A stretch of DNA of 64,000 nt, taken from the NCBI RefSeq assembly GCF_042648365.1, contig NZ_JBHRXI010000025.1, forward strand, positions 62,001 through 126,000, given 5' to 3'. The position numbers and the translations under genes are program-made. The DNA comes from Lutimaribacter_A marinistellae. GTDB taxonomy: Bacteria > Pseudomonadota > Alphaproteobacteria > Rhodobacterales > Rhodobacteraceae. Within the stretch, counting starts at the first letter, position 1. Each line of letters begins with the position of its first letter. Below are positions 50,718 to 59,994 of this stretch, piece by piece. The notes under the pieces were generated by a model. It had not been told where the DNA came from. It was given only the letters and a program-made list of their open reading frames with translations, and did no database searches.

Positions 50718-53681
50718 GTGAGCGCATCGCGGATCGTGGCCGTTCTGGGCCCGACCAACACGGGCAAGACCCATTATGCCATCGAGCGGATGCTGGGCTA
50801 TCGGACCGGGGTGATCGGTCTGCCGCTGCGCCTGCTGGCACGTGAAATCTATGACAAGATCGTCGCGGTGCGCGGGCCGTCGGTCGTGGCGCTGGTCACG
50901 GGCGAAGAGCGCATTGTGCCGCCGCGCACGCAGTATTGGGTCTGCACGGTCGAGGCGATGCCCGAGGGGATGGGCGCCGATTTCGTCGCGGTGGACGAGA
51001 TCCAGCTTTGCGCCGATCCCGAGCGCGGCCATGTCTTTACCGACCGGCTGCTGCGCGCACGCGGCACGCACGAGACGCTGTTTCTGGGCGCCGACACGAT
51101 GCGCGGGCCGATCCGGGCATTGGTGCCCGAGGCGCAGTTCGTCCAGCGCGAGCGGATGAGTCAGCTGGTCTATTCCGGCTCGAAAAAGATCAGCCGGATG
51201 CCCGCGCGCAGCGCGATCGTCGGGTTTTCGGTCGAAAACGTCTATGCCATCGCCGAGTTGATCCGCCGCCAGAAGGGCGGTGCGGCGGTGGTGATGGGGG
51301 CGTTGTCGCCACGAACGCGCAACGCGCAGGTCGAGCTCTACCAGAATGGCGAGGTCGATTACCTGGTGGCGACGGATGCCATCGGGATGGGGTTGAACCT
51401 GGACATCAACCACGTCGCCTTTTCGGCGCTGACCAAGTTCGACGGGCGGCGGATGCGCCCGCTTGCCCCGAACGAGCTTGCGCAGATCGCCGGACGCGCG
51501 GGGCGCGGCATGTCGGATGGCACCTTTGGCGTCACGGGCGAAGCTCCGCCGCTGGACGAGGGCGTGGCGCAGGCGATCATGGACAGCCGTTTCACGCCAC
51601 TCAAGAAGCTGAATTGGCGGAATTCCGCGCTGCGCTTCGGGTCCATCGACGCGCTGATTGCCGCGCTGGAGGAAAGTCCGAAGGATGAAAACCTGGTAAA
51701 GGCGCGCCCCGCCGATGACCTGAACGCGCTGAAATCGCTGGCCCAGGTGGGCGAGGTCGCGGCGCGCGCAAGCGACGGAAATTCCGTGCGTCTTCTGTGG
51801 GATGTCTGCCGTATCCCCGATTTCCGCGGCATCAGCCATGCCGAGCATGCCGGGCTGCTGGAGGTGATTTTCCGGCACCTGCACGAACGCGGCACGGTGC
51901 CTGAAGACTTCATGGCCCGACAAATTCGCAGGATCGACCGAACCGATGGCGATATTGACGCGTTGTCAAAGAGGTTGGCTTATATCCGCACGTGGACATA
52001 TGTCGCGCAACGAAAGGGTTGGCTGGCCGATGAAAGCCATTGGCGCTCTGAAACGCGCGCTGTAGAAGACAGGGTGTCGGACGCGCTGCATGAACGTCTG
52101 ACGCAAAGATTTGTGGACCGGCGCACCAGCGTGCTGCTGCGCCGGCTCAAGCAGAAGGAGGCCCTTTTGGCCGAGGTGAACGACAAGGGTGAAGTGACGG
52201 TCGAAGGCGAATTCGTCGGCCGGTTGGAAGGATTCCGGTTCAGCCCGGACAAAAGCGCGCAGGGGGCCGAGGCGAAAACGCTGAAATCGGCCTCGTTGCA
52301 GGCACTGGCGCCGCAGTTCCACCTGCGCGCGGACCGGTTCTATAATGCGCCGGATACCGAGATCGACTTTACCGATCAGGGTGGGTTGATGTGGGGTGAC
52401 GCTGCCGTCGGCAAGCTGGTCGCCGGGGCAGAGCCGTTGCGCCCGCAGATCCAGGTGTTCGTCGACGAGGCCGCGGGCCCCGACGTCGAACAGAAGGTGC
52501 AGCGTCGTCTGCAGCACTTCATCGACCGCAAGGTGGCCGCGCTGTTCGAACCGTTGCTGAACCTGCAACGCGACGAGACGCTGAGCGGGCTGGCACGCGG
52601 TTTTGCCTTCCGCATGGTCGAGAACCTGGGCATTCTGCCGCGCGCAGACGTGGCGCAGGAGGTCAAGGATCTTGACCAGGAAGCGCGCGGCGCACTGCGC
52701 AAGCATGGTCTGCGGTTCGGACAGTATACGATCTTCATGCCGCTTCTGCTGAAGCCCGCGCCGACGCGCCTGCGCCTCGTGCTGTGGTCGCTGGCGCAGG
52801 GGCTGGACGACTTCCCCGAGCCGCCCCCGCCGGGGCTGGTGACGATTCCGGCCAACACTCATGCGCCGAAGGGCTATGATACTATGTGCGGCTACCGCAT
52901 CGCGGGCGAGCGGGCGATCCGCATCGACATGCTGGAGCGTCTGGCCGATCTGCTGCGCGGCGAGGACAGCCGTGGCGGGTTCGAGGCCAAGCCCGACATG
53001 CTGTCGATCACCGGCATGACGCTGGAGCAGTTCTCGGGTCTGATGGAAGGTTTGGGTTATCGCGCCGAAAAGGGCGAGCGGGTCAAGGTCAAGCCGGTCG
53101 ACCAGGTGGTCGCCGACGAAGAGGGCGCGGTGCCTGCGGACGAGGACACGGTTGCAGTGGATGACACCCCGCTTTTCGACAAGGCGCATGAAGCACCGGC
53201 CGGTGTCATGCCCGATGCCGCGGTGGAGCCGGAACCCGCAGACGCGCCCCAGGCGGTGCAGGCACTCGATGATCATGGCGAGGCACCGGTTGCCACCGAC
53301 CCCGCCAAGGCGACGGATGCCAACGCGAACGAGAACGTGGTCCCCGAGACTCCGGAAGAAGAGCTGATGCCCGGCACCGCGCCCGACGCGGCGCTGGCAG
53401 GCCCCGAGACCGAGGTGTTCTATACCTTCACCTGGGGTCGCGCCCGCCAGCCTCGCGGTCCGCGCCCAGAGGGCAAGGGCAAGCGCGATGCCAAGGGTGG
53501 CCGTGGAAAACCGCAGGGCGGCAAGCCGCGCGGAGACCGGCCGCAGGGCAAGAAGGGCGGCGGACGCGGTGGCGACCAGGGCGGCAAGAGCTTCTCTGCC
53601 CGACCGCCCAAGAAGGACAAGCCCATCGATCCCGACAACCCCTTTGCCGCGGCGCTTATGGGGCTCAAGGGCGACAAGTGA
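50718..53681 (+). CDS. SUV3-like DEAD-box RNA helicase with acidic and basic tail
   Basis: This 987-residue helicase starts at a GTG at 50718. Motif I is GPTNTGKTHYA at the N-terminus, motif II is DEIQLC, and motif VI is QIAGRAGRG; these match the SUV3 type of mitochondria and many alphaproteobacteria. From about residue 780 an acidic, alanine-rich linker leads to a glycine/arginine/lysine-rich end (RGPRPEGKGKRDAKGGRGK) which likely binds RNA. An RNA degradation or processing role is expected. Confidence 0.85.
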   Translation: MSASRIVAVLGPTNTGKTHYAIERMLGYRTGVIGLPLRLLAREIYDKIVAVRGPSVVALVTGEERIVPPRTQYWVCTVEAMPEGMGADFVAVDEIQLCADPERGHVFTDRLLRARGTHETLFLGADTMRGPIRALVPEAQFVQRERMSQLVYSGSKKISRMPARSAIVGFSVENVYAIAELIRRQKGGAAVVMGALSPRTRNAQVELYQNGEVDYLVATDAIGMGLNLDINHVAFSALTKFDGRRMRPLAPNELAQIAGRAGRGMSDGTFGVTGEAPPLDEGVAQAIMDSRFTPLKKLNWRNSALRFGSIDALIAALEESPKDENLVKARPADDLNALKSLAQVGEVAARASDGNSVRLLWDVCRIPDFRGISHAEHAGLLEVIFRHLHERGTVPEDFMARQIRRIDRTDGDIDALSKRLAYIRTWTYVAQRKGWLADESHWRSETRAVEDRVSDALHERLTQRFVDRRTSVLLRRLKQKEALLAEVNDKGEVTVEGEFVGRLEGFRFSPDKSAQGAEAKTLKSASLQALAPQFHLRADRFYNAPDTEIDFTDQGGLMWGDAAVGKLVAGAEPLRPQIQVFVDEAAGPDVEQKVQRRLQHFIDRKVAALFEPLLNLQRDETLSGLARGFAFRMVENLGILPRADVAQEVKDLDQEARGALRKHGLRFGQYTIFMPLLLKPAPTRLRLVLWSLAQGLDDFPEPPPPGLVTIPANTHAPKGYDTMCGYRIAGERAIRIDMLERLADLLRGEDSRGGFEAKPDMLSITGMTLEQFSGLMEGLGYRAEKGERVKVKPVDQVVADEEGAVPADEDTVAVDDTPLFDKAHEAPAGVMPDAAVEPEPADAPQAVQALDDHGEAPVATDPAKATDANANENVVPETPEEELMPGTAPDAALAGPETEVFYTFTWGRARQPRGPRPEGKGKRDAKGGRGKPQGGKPRGDRPQGKKGGGRGGDQGGKSFSARPPKKDKPIDPDNPFAAALMGLKGDK

Positions 53682-53693
53682 CGGGTATCTTAC

Positions 53694-54080
53694 ATGTCTG
53701 AGCCGCGGCCCCGGCTGCGGCTGGACAAATGGCTCTGGTATGCGCGGTTTTTCAAGACGCGCGGCTTGGCCGCTGCCCAGGTGGGCGGCGGCCATGTTCG
53801 TATCAACGGCAAACGGGCGGAAAAGCCCGCAGCGGGCGTATCGCCGGGCGATGTTCTGACCTTCGCGCAGGCCGGAGACGTGCGCGTCGTGCGGGTCGAG
53901 GCGCTGGGTACGCGGCGCGGTCCGGCCCCCGAGGCGCAGACGCTTTACACCGACCTTTCCCCGCCAAAAGAGCCTGGTGAGGCGGATGTTCCGGCAAACC
54001 CTCGTTTCGAGGGAAAAGGGCGGCCTACCAAGAAGGATCGCCGCGCACTTGATCTTTCCGGAAGGAAGGGTGGGGATTGA
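53694..54080 (+). CDS. S4-domain RNA-binding protein (Hsp15-like)
   Basis: This 128-residue protein begins with an S4 domain: LRLDKWLWYARFFKTRGLAA, VGGGHVRINGKR and VSPGDVLTF. The C-terminal tail is lysine-rich. It is similar to heat-shock protein 15, which rescues stalled 50S subunits carrying nascent chains. It begins 12 bases after the helicase stop. Confidence 0.85.
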   Translation: MSEPRPRLRLDKWLWYARFFKTRGLAAAQVGGGHVRINGKRAEKPAAGVSPGDVLTFAQAGDVRVVRVEALGTRRGPAPEAQTLYTDLSPPKEPGEADVPANPRFEGKGRPTKKDRRALDLSGRKGGD

Positions 54081-54144
54081 TCCCTTGAAGATGGGGCCGG
54101 TCTGTTCTAGCTAGACCGCAACAGACCGAGACCGGATGGCCACC

Positions 54145-54483
54145 ATGACATATATCGTCACCGATAACTGCATCTCCTGCAAATACACCGACTGTGTCGA
54201 GGTATGCCCGGTGGATTGCTTCTACGAGGGCGAGAACATGCTGGTGATCCACCCTGACGAATGCATTGATTGCGGCGTGTGCGAGCCTGAATGCCCTGCG
54301 GACGCCATCCGGCCCGATACCGAGCCGGATATGGAAAAGTGGGTCGAGTTGAACCGCAAATATGCCGAGCAGTGGCCGGTCATCGTCACCAAGAAGGACC
54401 CTCTGCCCGAGGCCGAGGAGCGCGACGGAGAAACCGGCAAGCTGGACAAGTATTTCTCGGAAGCGCCGGGCGAGGGCGGTTGA
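54145..54483 (+). CDS. fdxA: Seven-iron ferredoxin FdxA
   Basis: This 112-residue protein has a [3Fe-4S] and a [4Fe-4S] cluster: CISCKYTDCVEVCPVDCF and CIDCGVCEPECP. The start MTYIVTDNC matches FdxA. The ATG at 54145 gives the usual 112 residues; an ATG at 54136 adds three. It likely serves general redox, and could also couple with the FPR encoded near 36 kb. Confidence 0.9.
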   Translation: MTYIVTDNCISCKYTDCVEVCPVDCFYEGENMLVIHPDECIDCGVCEPECPADAIRPDTEPDMEKWVELNRKYAEQWPVIVTKKDPLPEAEERDGETGKLDKYFSEAPGEGG

Positions 54484-54568
54484 CCGATTCGTCGTCTTCC
54501 AAGGTTGGAATAAGTACGGGATCAGCTGGATAAACCCATGCAACTATTGGGTTTCGAGGGCGTGGGCC

Positions 54569-54597
54569 TTGAGTCCGCTTCCATCTCTACCTATTTT
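54569..54597 (+). promoter_or_regulatory. Sigma70-like promoter upstream of carD
   Basis: TTGAGT (54569-54574) and TATTTT (54592-54597) are separated by 17 bases. Transcription would begin about 160 bases before the carD ATG, giving a leader with a hairpin (next entry). The rest of the gap holds no gene I can see. Confidence 0.5.
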
Positions 54598-54694
54598 ATG
54601 GTAGATTGGCGGCCTGATGATGATCGTGACCGGGAAACGCATCGAAACTATGCTCAGTTTCGAATTCTGAATCCACAGATACGCATGGCCGCTT

Positions 54695-54727
54695 GACGGG
54701 AACCACTCTTCCCGTCGGGGGGCTTTT
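54695..54727 (+). terminator. Attenuator-like hairpin in the carD leader
   Basis: GACGGGAA pairs with TTCCCGTC (54695-54716), followed by a G-run and CTTTT. It lies downstream of the putative carD promoter, so it could be a leader attenuator or the terminator of fdxA. Confidence 0.4.
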
Positions 54728-54765
54728 GTCGCCCGCAACCGGTCCGTAGCCAAGGAAAAACGTGA

Positions 54766-55275
54766 ATGACCAAGTCGAAGAAGCTCGAATTCCGCCCCAA
54801 CGATTACGTCGTGTATCCAGCGCATGGCGTCGGTCAGATCCTGTCGATCGAGGAGCAGGAAGTGGCGGGGTATGCGCTCGAGCTGTTCGTGATTTCCTTT
54901 GAGAAGGACAAGATGACCTTGCGGGTGCCGACGAACAAGGCCACCGAGGTGGGGATGCGCTCGCTCAGCTCTCCGGACGTCATCAACCAGGCGATGAAGA
55001 CGCTCAAGGGCAAGGCCAAGGTCAAGCGAGCGATGTGGTCGCGCCGTGCCCAGGAATACGAACAGAAGATCAATTCCGGTGACCTGATTTCGATCGCCGA
55101 AGTGGTGAGGGACCTGCATCGCAGCGACGACCAGCGCGAGCAGAGCTACTCCGAGCGCCAGCTTTACGAAGCCGCGCTGGAACGGCTGACGCGCGAGGTT
55201 GCGGCCGTGTCCGGCGGCGACGAGTTGTCGGCAGCCCGGCAGGTTGACGAGGTGCTGATGTCGCGCGCCGCCTGA
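54766..55275 (+). CDS. CarD/CdnL-type transcriptional regulator
   Basis: This 169-residue protein binds RNA polymerase and stabilises open complexes in bacteria. The N-terminal RNAP-interaction domain starts DYVVYPAHGVGQI, and the C-terminal helical domain contains KRAMWSRRAQEYEQKINSGD and ERQLYEAALERLTREVA. The long leader and the strong downstream terminator suggest a separate transcript. Gene name varies (carD, cdnL); I leave it blank. Confidence 0.9.
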   Translation: MTKSKKLEFRPNDYVVYPAHGVGQILSIEEQEVAGYALELFVISFEKDKMTLRVPTNKATEVGMRSLSSPDVINQAMKTLKGKAKVKRAMWSRRAQEYEQKINSGDLISIAEVVRDLHRSDDQREQSYSERQLYEAALERLTREVAAVSGGDELSAARQVDEVLMSRAA

Positions 55276-55300
55276 TCGGGCAGGGCGTCAAGACTTTCGA

Positions 55301-55332
55301 GGGGCCGTGCGCCATTGCGCGCGGCCCTTTTT
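55301..55332. terminator. Terminator after carD
   Basis: GGGCCGTGCGC (55302-55312) pairs with GCGCGCGGCCC (with one mismatch) and is followed by TTTTT. It lies between the carD stop and the convergent cobS. Confidence 0.75.
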
Positions 55333-55346
55333 CGTGGCGGGTCTGC

Positions 55347-56108
55347 TTAGAGCAGGGCAAGCGCCGTGAGCAGGAAAAGCGTCTCGGCAATTTGCTGCGC
55401 GGCGCCGAGGATGTCGCCGGTTTGTCCACCGATGCGGGCATGTGCCAATGCGCCAAGCGCAGCAACCCCGGCAAGGGCGAGAAACGCGGGCAAGATCAGG
55501 GGAGTGCCTGTGAACCAGGCGCCGATCAGCGCGCAGGCGCAGGCCAGCAGGGCAGTCAGCACGAATGGACGGCCAACCGAACGGCTGAGACCATCGCTTC
55601 TGGCCTGCGGCAGGGTGGCCATGAGACCGGCCATCAGTGCCCGCGACCAGAGTGCAGCTGCTAGCACCGTTCCGAGGCCTCCGCTTGCGGCGAGACCGGC
55701 GATTGCCGACCAGCGCAACCCCTGCATGACGATCAGAGCCAGTACGCCGTAGCTGCCGATGCGGCTGTCACGCATGATCTCGAGCCGCCTTTCGCGCGTG
55801 AACCCGCCCCACAGCCCGTCCGCGGTATCGGCCAGCCCATCTTCGTGCATTGCGCCGGTCGTCATGATCAACAGCGCCAGCATAACGCCTGCCGCAGGCA
55901 TCGGGGGCAGGCCGAGTGCCAACAGCGATGCACCCGCCGCCCAGGCCATTCCCCCGGCGACAAGCCCCGCCAGTGGCCAGGCCCAGGCTGCGCGTGCCTG
56001 CCGCGTGAACGCGTGATCGGGCAGTGTGGGCAAGGGCAAGCGGGTGAGCAGCACAAGCGCCAGCGCCGGGTCCCATGGCGAAACAAGGGCTTTGTCGTTT
56101 TTCGTCAT
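55347..56108 (-). CDS. cobS: Adenosylcobinamide-GDP ribazoletransferase (cobalamin synthase)
   Basis: This 253-residue membrane protein joins adenosylcobinamide-GDP and alpha-ribazole to finish cobalamin. The motif TTGAMHEDGLADTADGLWGG (about residues 86-105) is the metal-binding signature, followed by SRIGSYGVLALI. It is divergent from cobT, 79 bases apart, its partner in making the lower nucleotide loop. No cobalamin riboswitch fits in the gap. Confidence 0.92.
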   Translation of the reverse strand: MTKNDKALVSPWDPALALVLLTRLPLPTLPDHAFTRQARAAWAWPLAGLVAGGMAWAAGASLLALGLPPMPAAGVMLALLIMTTGAMHEDGLADTADGLWGGFTRERRLEIMRDSRIGSYGVLALIVMQGLRWSAIAGLAASGGLGTVLAAALWSRALMAGLMATLPQARSDGLSRSVGRPFVLTALLACACALIGAWFTGTPLILPAFLALAGVAALGALAHARIGGQTGDILGAAQQIAETLFLLTALALL

Positions 56109-56187
56109 GCGCGGGCCTTTCCCGGACTTGTCGCTGGAACCGGGTCGGTTAAACACGGGGCCGACCCGCAATGCAACGAGGCCCTTC

Positions 56188-57201
56188 ATGCTCCCCCAAT
56201 TCGATGACCTTTCCCGTTTCCGTGCCCTGTTGTCAGAGGCGTTAGGCCCGGACATGGCGGCACGCACCGGGGCCGAAGACCGCAATGGGCAGTTGACCAA
56301 ACCGCCGGGGGCGTTGGGGCGGCTGGAGGATCTGGCGATCTGGTATGCCGGGTGGCGCGGTGATGCGCGTCCCGAGATCAAGGCGCCGCAGGTCATCGTG
56401 TTCGCGGGCAATCACGGCGTGACAGCGCAAGGCGTTTCCGCCTTTCCCGCCGAGGTGACCGTGCAGATGGTCGCGAATTTCCAGGCGGGCGGCGCCGCGA
56501 TCAACCAGCTGGCCCGCGCGGCGGGGGCGCGGATGGATGTCCATGCGCTTGATCTCGACCGTCCGACGGCGGATTTCACGCAATCTCCCGCGATGAGCGA
56601 AGAAGAGGTGGTCGCGGCGCTGCGTGCGGGCTGGCGGGCTGTCGATCCGGCGGCTGATCTGTTGGTGGTCGGAGAGATGGGGATCGGGAACACCACCCCG
56701 GCGGCAGCGATTGCCTGTGCGCTGTACGGCGGGGACGCGGCGGATTGGACCGGGCGCGGAACCGGCGTGGATGATGCCGGACTGGCCAACAAGATCCGCG
56801 TGGTTCGCGAGGGCGTTGCCCTTCATGCGGGGCAGGGCGACGGGCTGGACGTATTACGCCGACTTGGCGGGCGCGAGCTGGCGGCGATGGCCGGGGCGAT
56901 TGCGGCGGCGCGGGTGTTGCGCATTCCCGTCATCCTTGACGGGTTCATCTGTACCGCTGCGGCGGCCTGCCTTGATGCCAGCATTGCCGGGGCGTTGGAT
57001 CATGCGGTTGCGGGCCACCAAAGCGCCGAGGGTGCCCATGGTGCGTTGCTTGAGCGGTTGGGCAAGCAGCCGTTGCTGTCGCTTGGTTTGCGACTGGGCG
57101 AAGGGTCGGGCGGGGCGCTGGCGATCCAGATCCTCAAGGGGGCGGTGGCCTGCCATTCGGGCATGGCGACTTTTGCCGAGGCGGGCGTGGCGGAGGGCTG
57201 A
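56188..57201 (+). CDS. cobT: Nicotinate-nucleotide-dimethylbenzimidazole phosphoribosyltransferase
   Basis: CobT makes alpha-ribazole phosphate for cobalamin. Family features are GRLEDLAIWYAGW, FAGNHGVTAQGVSAFP, GEMGIGNTTPAAA and the late catalytic glutamate region FAEAGV. Length 337 residues. GAGG lies nine bases before the ATG at 56188. Confidence 0.93.
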   Translation: MLPQFDDLSRFRALLSEALGPDMAARTGAEDRNGQLTKPPGALGRLEDLAIWYAGWRGDARPEIKAPQVIVFAGNHGVTAQGVSAFPAEVTVQMVANFQAGGAAINQLARAAGARMDVHALDLDRPTADFTQSPAMSEEEVVAALRAGWRAVDPAADLLVVGEMGIGNTTPAAAIACALYGGDAADWTGRGTGVDDAGLANKIRVVREGVALHAGQGDGLDVLRRLGGRELAAMAGAIAAARVLRIPVILDGFICTAAAACLDASIAGALDHAVAGHQSAEGAHGALLERLGKQPLLSLGLRLGEGSGGALAIQILKGAVACHSGMATFAEAGVAEG

Positions 57202-57219
57202 GCCCTCCGGCCCCGTGAC

Positions 57220-57819
57220 CTAGCCCGTGGGACAGGCCGCGCCGGTATCGATCCAGGCGCGGGTAAGCTGGCCAAAGACCTCCTGCGAACCGGGCGCGGG
57301 TTCGCGGCCTTCGCCGGGGTCCCAGCCCCAGCCGACGAGCCCGTCCTTGGCGTTGTGTTCGTGCAGCTCGTCAAGGCTTTTGCCGCCGTTGCGCTCGGGA
57401 TCCTTGAGTTGCGCGCAAATCTCGGCGGCGGATTTGCCTACCCATCCCATTTCGAGCGGGGCAAGCTGCCACGGCTCGTGACCGGGAATCGATCCGTCGT
57501 TGGTTGCATAAGCGACGTTTTCGGGGCCGTGGCACGTACTGCAGCGCATGCCCGGAGCGCCGAAATCGGCCGGGCCGCGTATGACGGGCGGCTGGTGCAG
57601 CTCCATCGCCATGCCCTGTCGCGGAGAGTTACCCACTGGGTGGCAATTGAGGCAGCGGGGGTGTTCGATCACCAGCAACATTTCCTCGAAAATGGCGATG
57701 GAACGGTCGGCCTCGTTCTCGATGCTGGTAAAGGCATCGGGCGTGCGCAGGCCGTTGACGGTTTCGGCATAGGCGGGGGCGGCGCAGATAAGCGCCGCGA
57801 GAAAGGTCGGTTTCAGCAT
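57220..57819 (-). CDS. Di-haem cytochrome c associated with the Ior-type oxidoreductase
   Basis: This 199-residue periplasmic protein has a signal peptide (TFLAALICAAPAYA) and two haem sites, CLNCH and CSTCH. It follows iorB by three bases, so it is probably the electron acceptor of the molybdenum hydroxylase. It lies on the same transcript as iorA and iorB. I infer coupling to the respiratory chain. Confidence 0.8.
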   Translation of the reverse strand: MLKPTFLAALICAAPAYAETVNGLRTPDAFTSIENEADRSIAIFEEMLLVIEHPRCLNCHPVGNSPRQGMAMELHQPPVIRGPADFGAPGMRCSTCHGPENVAYATNDGSIPGHEPWQLAPLEMGWVGKSAAEICAQLKDPERNGGKSLDELHEHNAKDGLVGWGWDPGEGREPAPGSQEVFGQLTRAWIDTGAACPTG

Positions 57820-57822
57820 GGA

Positions 57823-59991
57823 TCAGGCTCCGGTCGCGCGGGTGAAGGGAAGACGGGTAACGGTTTGGCCGGTCAGCACACGCCAGGCGTTGGCCACGGC
57901 GGGTCCGATGGGCGGCAGGCCGGGTTCACCCACGCCGGTGGGGTCGGCGTCGGACGCGATGATCGCGACCTCGACCTCGGGCATCTCGTTGATCCGCAGC
58001 ATGCGGTAGGTGTCGAAGTTGGACTGTTCGACGCGCCCGCCCTCGACCAGCGTGATCTCGTCGAAGAGCACGGCGCCAAGTCCGAAGCCGATCCCGCCCT
58101 CCATCTGGGCGCGGATCACGTTCGGGTTCACCGCAACGCCGCAATCGACCGCGCACCAGACGCGATGCACGCGCGGCATGCCGTCCTGCTCCGATATCTC
58201 GGCAATCTGCGCGACATAGGTCTGGAAGCTTTCGTGCAGGGCCACGCCGTAGGCCTTGTCACCTTTGACGAGCGTTCCGTCCCAACCGGCCATCTGCGCG
58301 ACCTTTTCCAACACGCCGCGATCGCGCCCGGCATCGGGTTTCAGCAGGTCGAGCCTGCCCTGAACGGGGTCCTTGCCCTGCGCCTCGAGCAGCATGTCGA
58401 GGAACACCTCGGTCGCATAGCCCGTATGCGTGTGCCCGACAGAGCGCCACCAGAGCACGGGAACGGGACCCTGCTGCGACACCCAGCCAGTGCGCGCATT
58501 GCCGAAATCATAGGGCATCTTGGTCGCGCCCTCGTAGGCGGTTGGGTCCATCTCGTCCTGCATCATGGCGGCCATGGGCCCACCGGCCATGATCGACTGG
58601 TTCACCACGATGTCTTCCCAGCCGGTGATCTGGCCCTGCGAGTCCAGTCCGGCGCGCAGCTTGTGGATGGTGAGCGGGCGGTAATAGCCGCCATGCAGGT
58701 CATCCTCGCGCGTCCAGACAAGTTTGTAGGCGCCGGGTCCGCCGGCCTTGGCCACGGCGGCGAGTTCGGCCGCGAAATGGGCCGTGTCTTGCGCGCGGCG
58801 GCCAAAACTGCCCCCGGCGAGCATGACGTTGAGCGAGATGTTTTCCGGAGGAATGCCAAGCCCCTGCGCCATCGTGGGATGATCGAAGGCTGGAAACTGC
58901 GAGCCCATCCAGACCTCGGCCCGGTCACCGGACCATTCGACAACACCGTCGAGCGGTTCCAGTGGGGCGTGTGCGAGGTAAGGGAAGTGGAATTCGGCCT
59001 CGAGGATCTGATCGGAGCGGTCGATACCAGCGGCGCCGTTCCCGATCACCTCGGCATCGCGGCCGCCATCCTTGGCTGCGGCGGCATAATCGGCAAGGAT
59101 CTGGTCGCTGGAGCGGGTTTCTGCGTTGCGCTCGTCCCATTCGACCGTCAGTGCGTCGCGCCCCTTGAGCGCCGCGTGGGTCGAGTTGGCATAGACGGCG
59201 ACGCCCTGCGGGATTTGCCGAACGGCGGTCACTCCAGACACTGTGCGGGCCTCGGCATCGTCGAACCGAGCCACTGTGGCGCCGAAACTGGGTGGGTGCG
59301 CCACGACCACGGTCTGCATCCCCTCGCGGTAGACATCCATCGTGAACTCGGCGGTGCCGTTGGATTTGGCCTGCGTGTCGAGCTTGGGCAGGTCGGTGCC
59401 GATCAGCACGAAATCGGCGGGCGATTTCAGCGCCGGGTTCTCGGGGGGTGTCATTTGGGCGGCCTTTTCGGCCAATGCGCCAAAGCCTGCCTCTTGCCCC
59501 GACGGGTGGCTGAGGCGGCCCTTGGCGACGGTGATCTCGGCCTCGGGTACGTCCCATTCGCGCGCGGCTGCGGCCACAAGCATGGCGCGGGCGGCGGCAC
59601 CGGCGCGGCGCATCTGCGTATAGGAATTGGCCATCGCGGTCGAGCCGCCAGTGCCCTGCATGCCGAAGGCGAGGTTCTTGTAAAGCTCGCTGTCGGAGGG
59701 CGCATGTTCGGCGCGCATCTGGGACCAGTCGGCATCCATCTCTTCGGCGACAAGCGTGGCGAGGCCGGTGAACGGACCTTGGCCGAATTCGATATGCTTG
59801 ATAAGCACGGTGATCGTGTCATCTGGGGCCACGCGGACAAAGGCATTGGGCGCAAAGCTGGCGCCGTCGGTCGCGCCCGATTGCAGCGCCGCGGCGGCCC
59901 CGGACTGGGCGCGCGCCTTGAATGGCAGGGTCAGGCCGATCACGAGACCGGCAGAGGAGGCGACGAAGGCGCGGCGGGACAGGCGTGTCAT
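57823..59991 (-). CDS. Molybdenum hydroxylase large subunit, isoquinoline 1-oxidoreductase (IorB) type
   Basis: This 722-residue protein begins with a twin-arginine signal (SRRAFVASSAGLVIGL, cleavage near ARA), so it is folded in the cytoplasm and exported by Tat. The molybdenum-cofactor region is seen in GGSFGRRAQDTA and MQGTGGSTAMANSY. It lacks an FAD partner; electrons would go to the 2Fe-2S subunit IorA and then to the cytochrome. The natural substrate is unknown; N-heterocycles or aldehydes are the family range. Confidence 0.83.
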   Translation of the reverse strand: MTRLSRRAFVASSAGLVIGLTLPFKARAQSGAAAALQSGATDGASFAPNAFVRVAPDDTITVLIKHIEFGQGPFTGLATLVAEEMDADWSQMRAEHAPSDSELYKNLAFGMQGTGGSTAMANSYTQMRRAGAAARAMLVAAAAREWDVPEAEITVAKGRLSHPSGQEAGFGALAEKAAQMTPPENPALKSPADFVLIGTDLPKLDTQAKSNGTAEFTMDVYREGMQTVVVAHPPSFGATVARFDDAEARTVSGVTAVRQIPQGVAVYANSTHAALKGRDALTVEWDERNAETRSSDQILADYAAAAKDGGRDAEVIGNGAAGIDRSDQILEAEFHFPYLAHAPLEPLDGVVEWSGDRAEVWMGSQFPAFDHPTMAQGLGIPPENISLNVMLAGGSFGRRAQDTAHFAAELAAVAKAGGPGAYKLVWTREDDLHGGYYRPLTIHKLRAGLDSQGQITGWEDIVVNQSIMAGGPMAAMMQDEMDPTAYEGATKMPYDFGNARTGWVSQQGPVPVLWWRSVGHTHTGYATEVFLDMLLEAQGKDPVQGRLDLLKPDAGRDRGVLEKVAQMAGWDGTLVKGDKAYGVALHESFQTYVAQIAEISEQDGMPRVHRVWCAVDCGVAVNPNVIRAQMEGGIGFGLGAVLFDEITLVEGGRVEQSNFDTYRMLRINEMPEVEVAIIASDADPTGVGEPGLPPIGPAVANAWRVLTGQTVTRLPFTRATGA

Positions 59992-59994
59992 GGC

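Noticed and set aside
56109..56187. A cobalamin riboswitch between cobS and cobT
   Set aside because: The gap is only 79 bases and shows no B12-box-like sequence.
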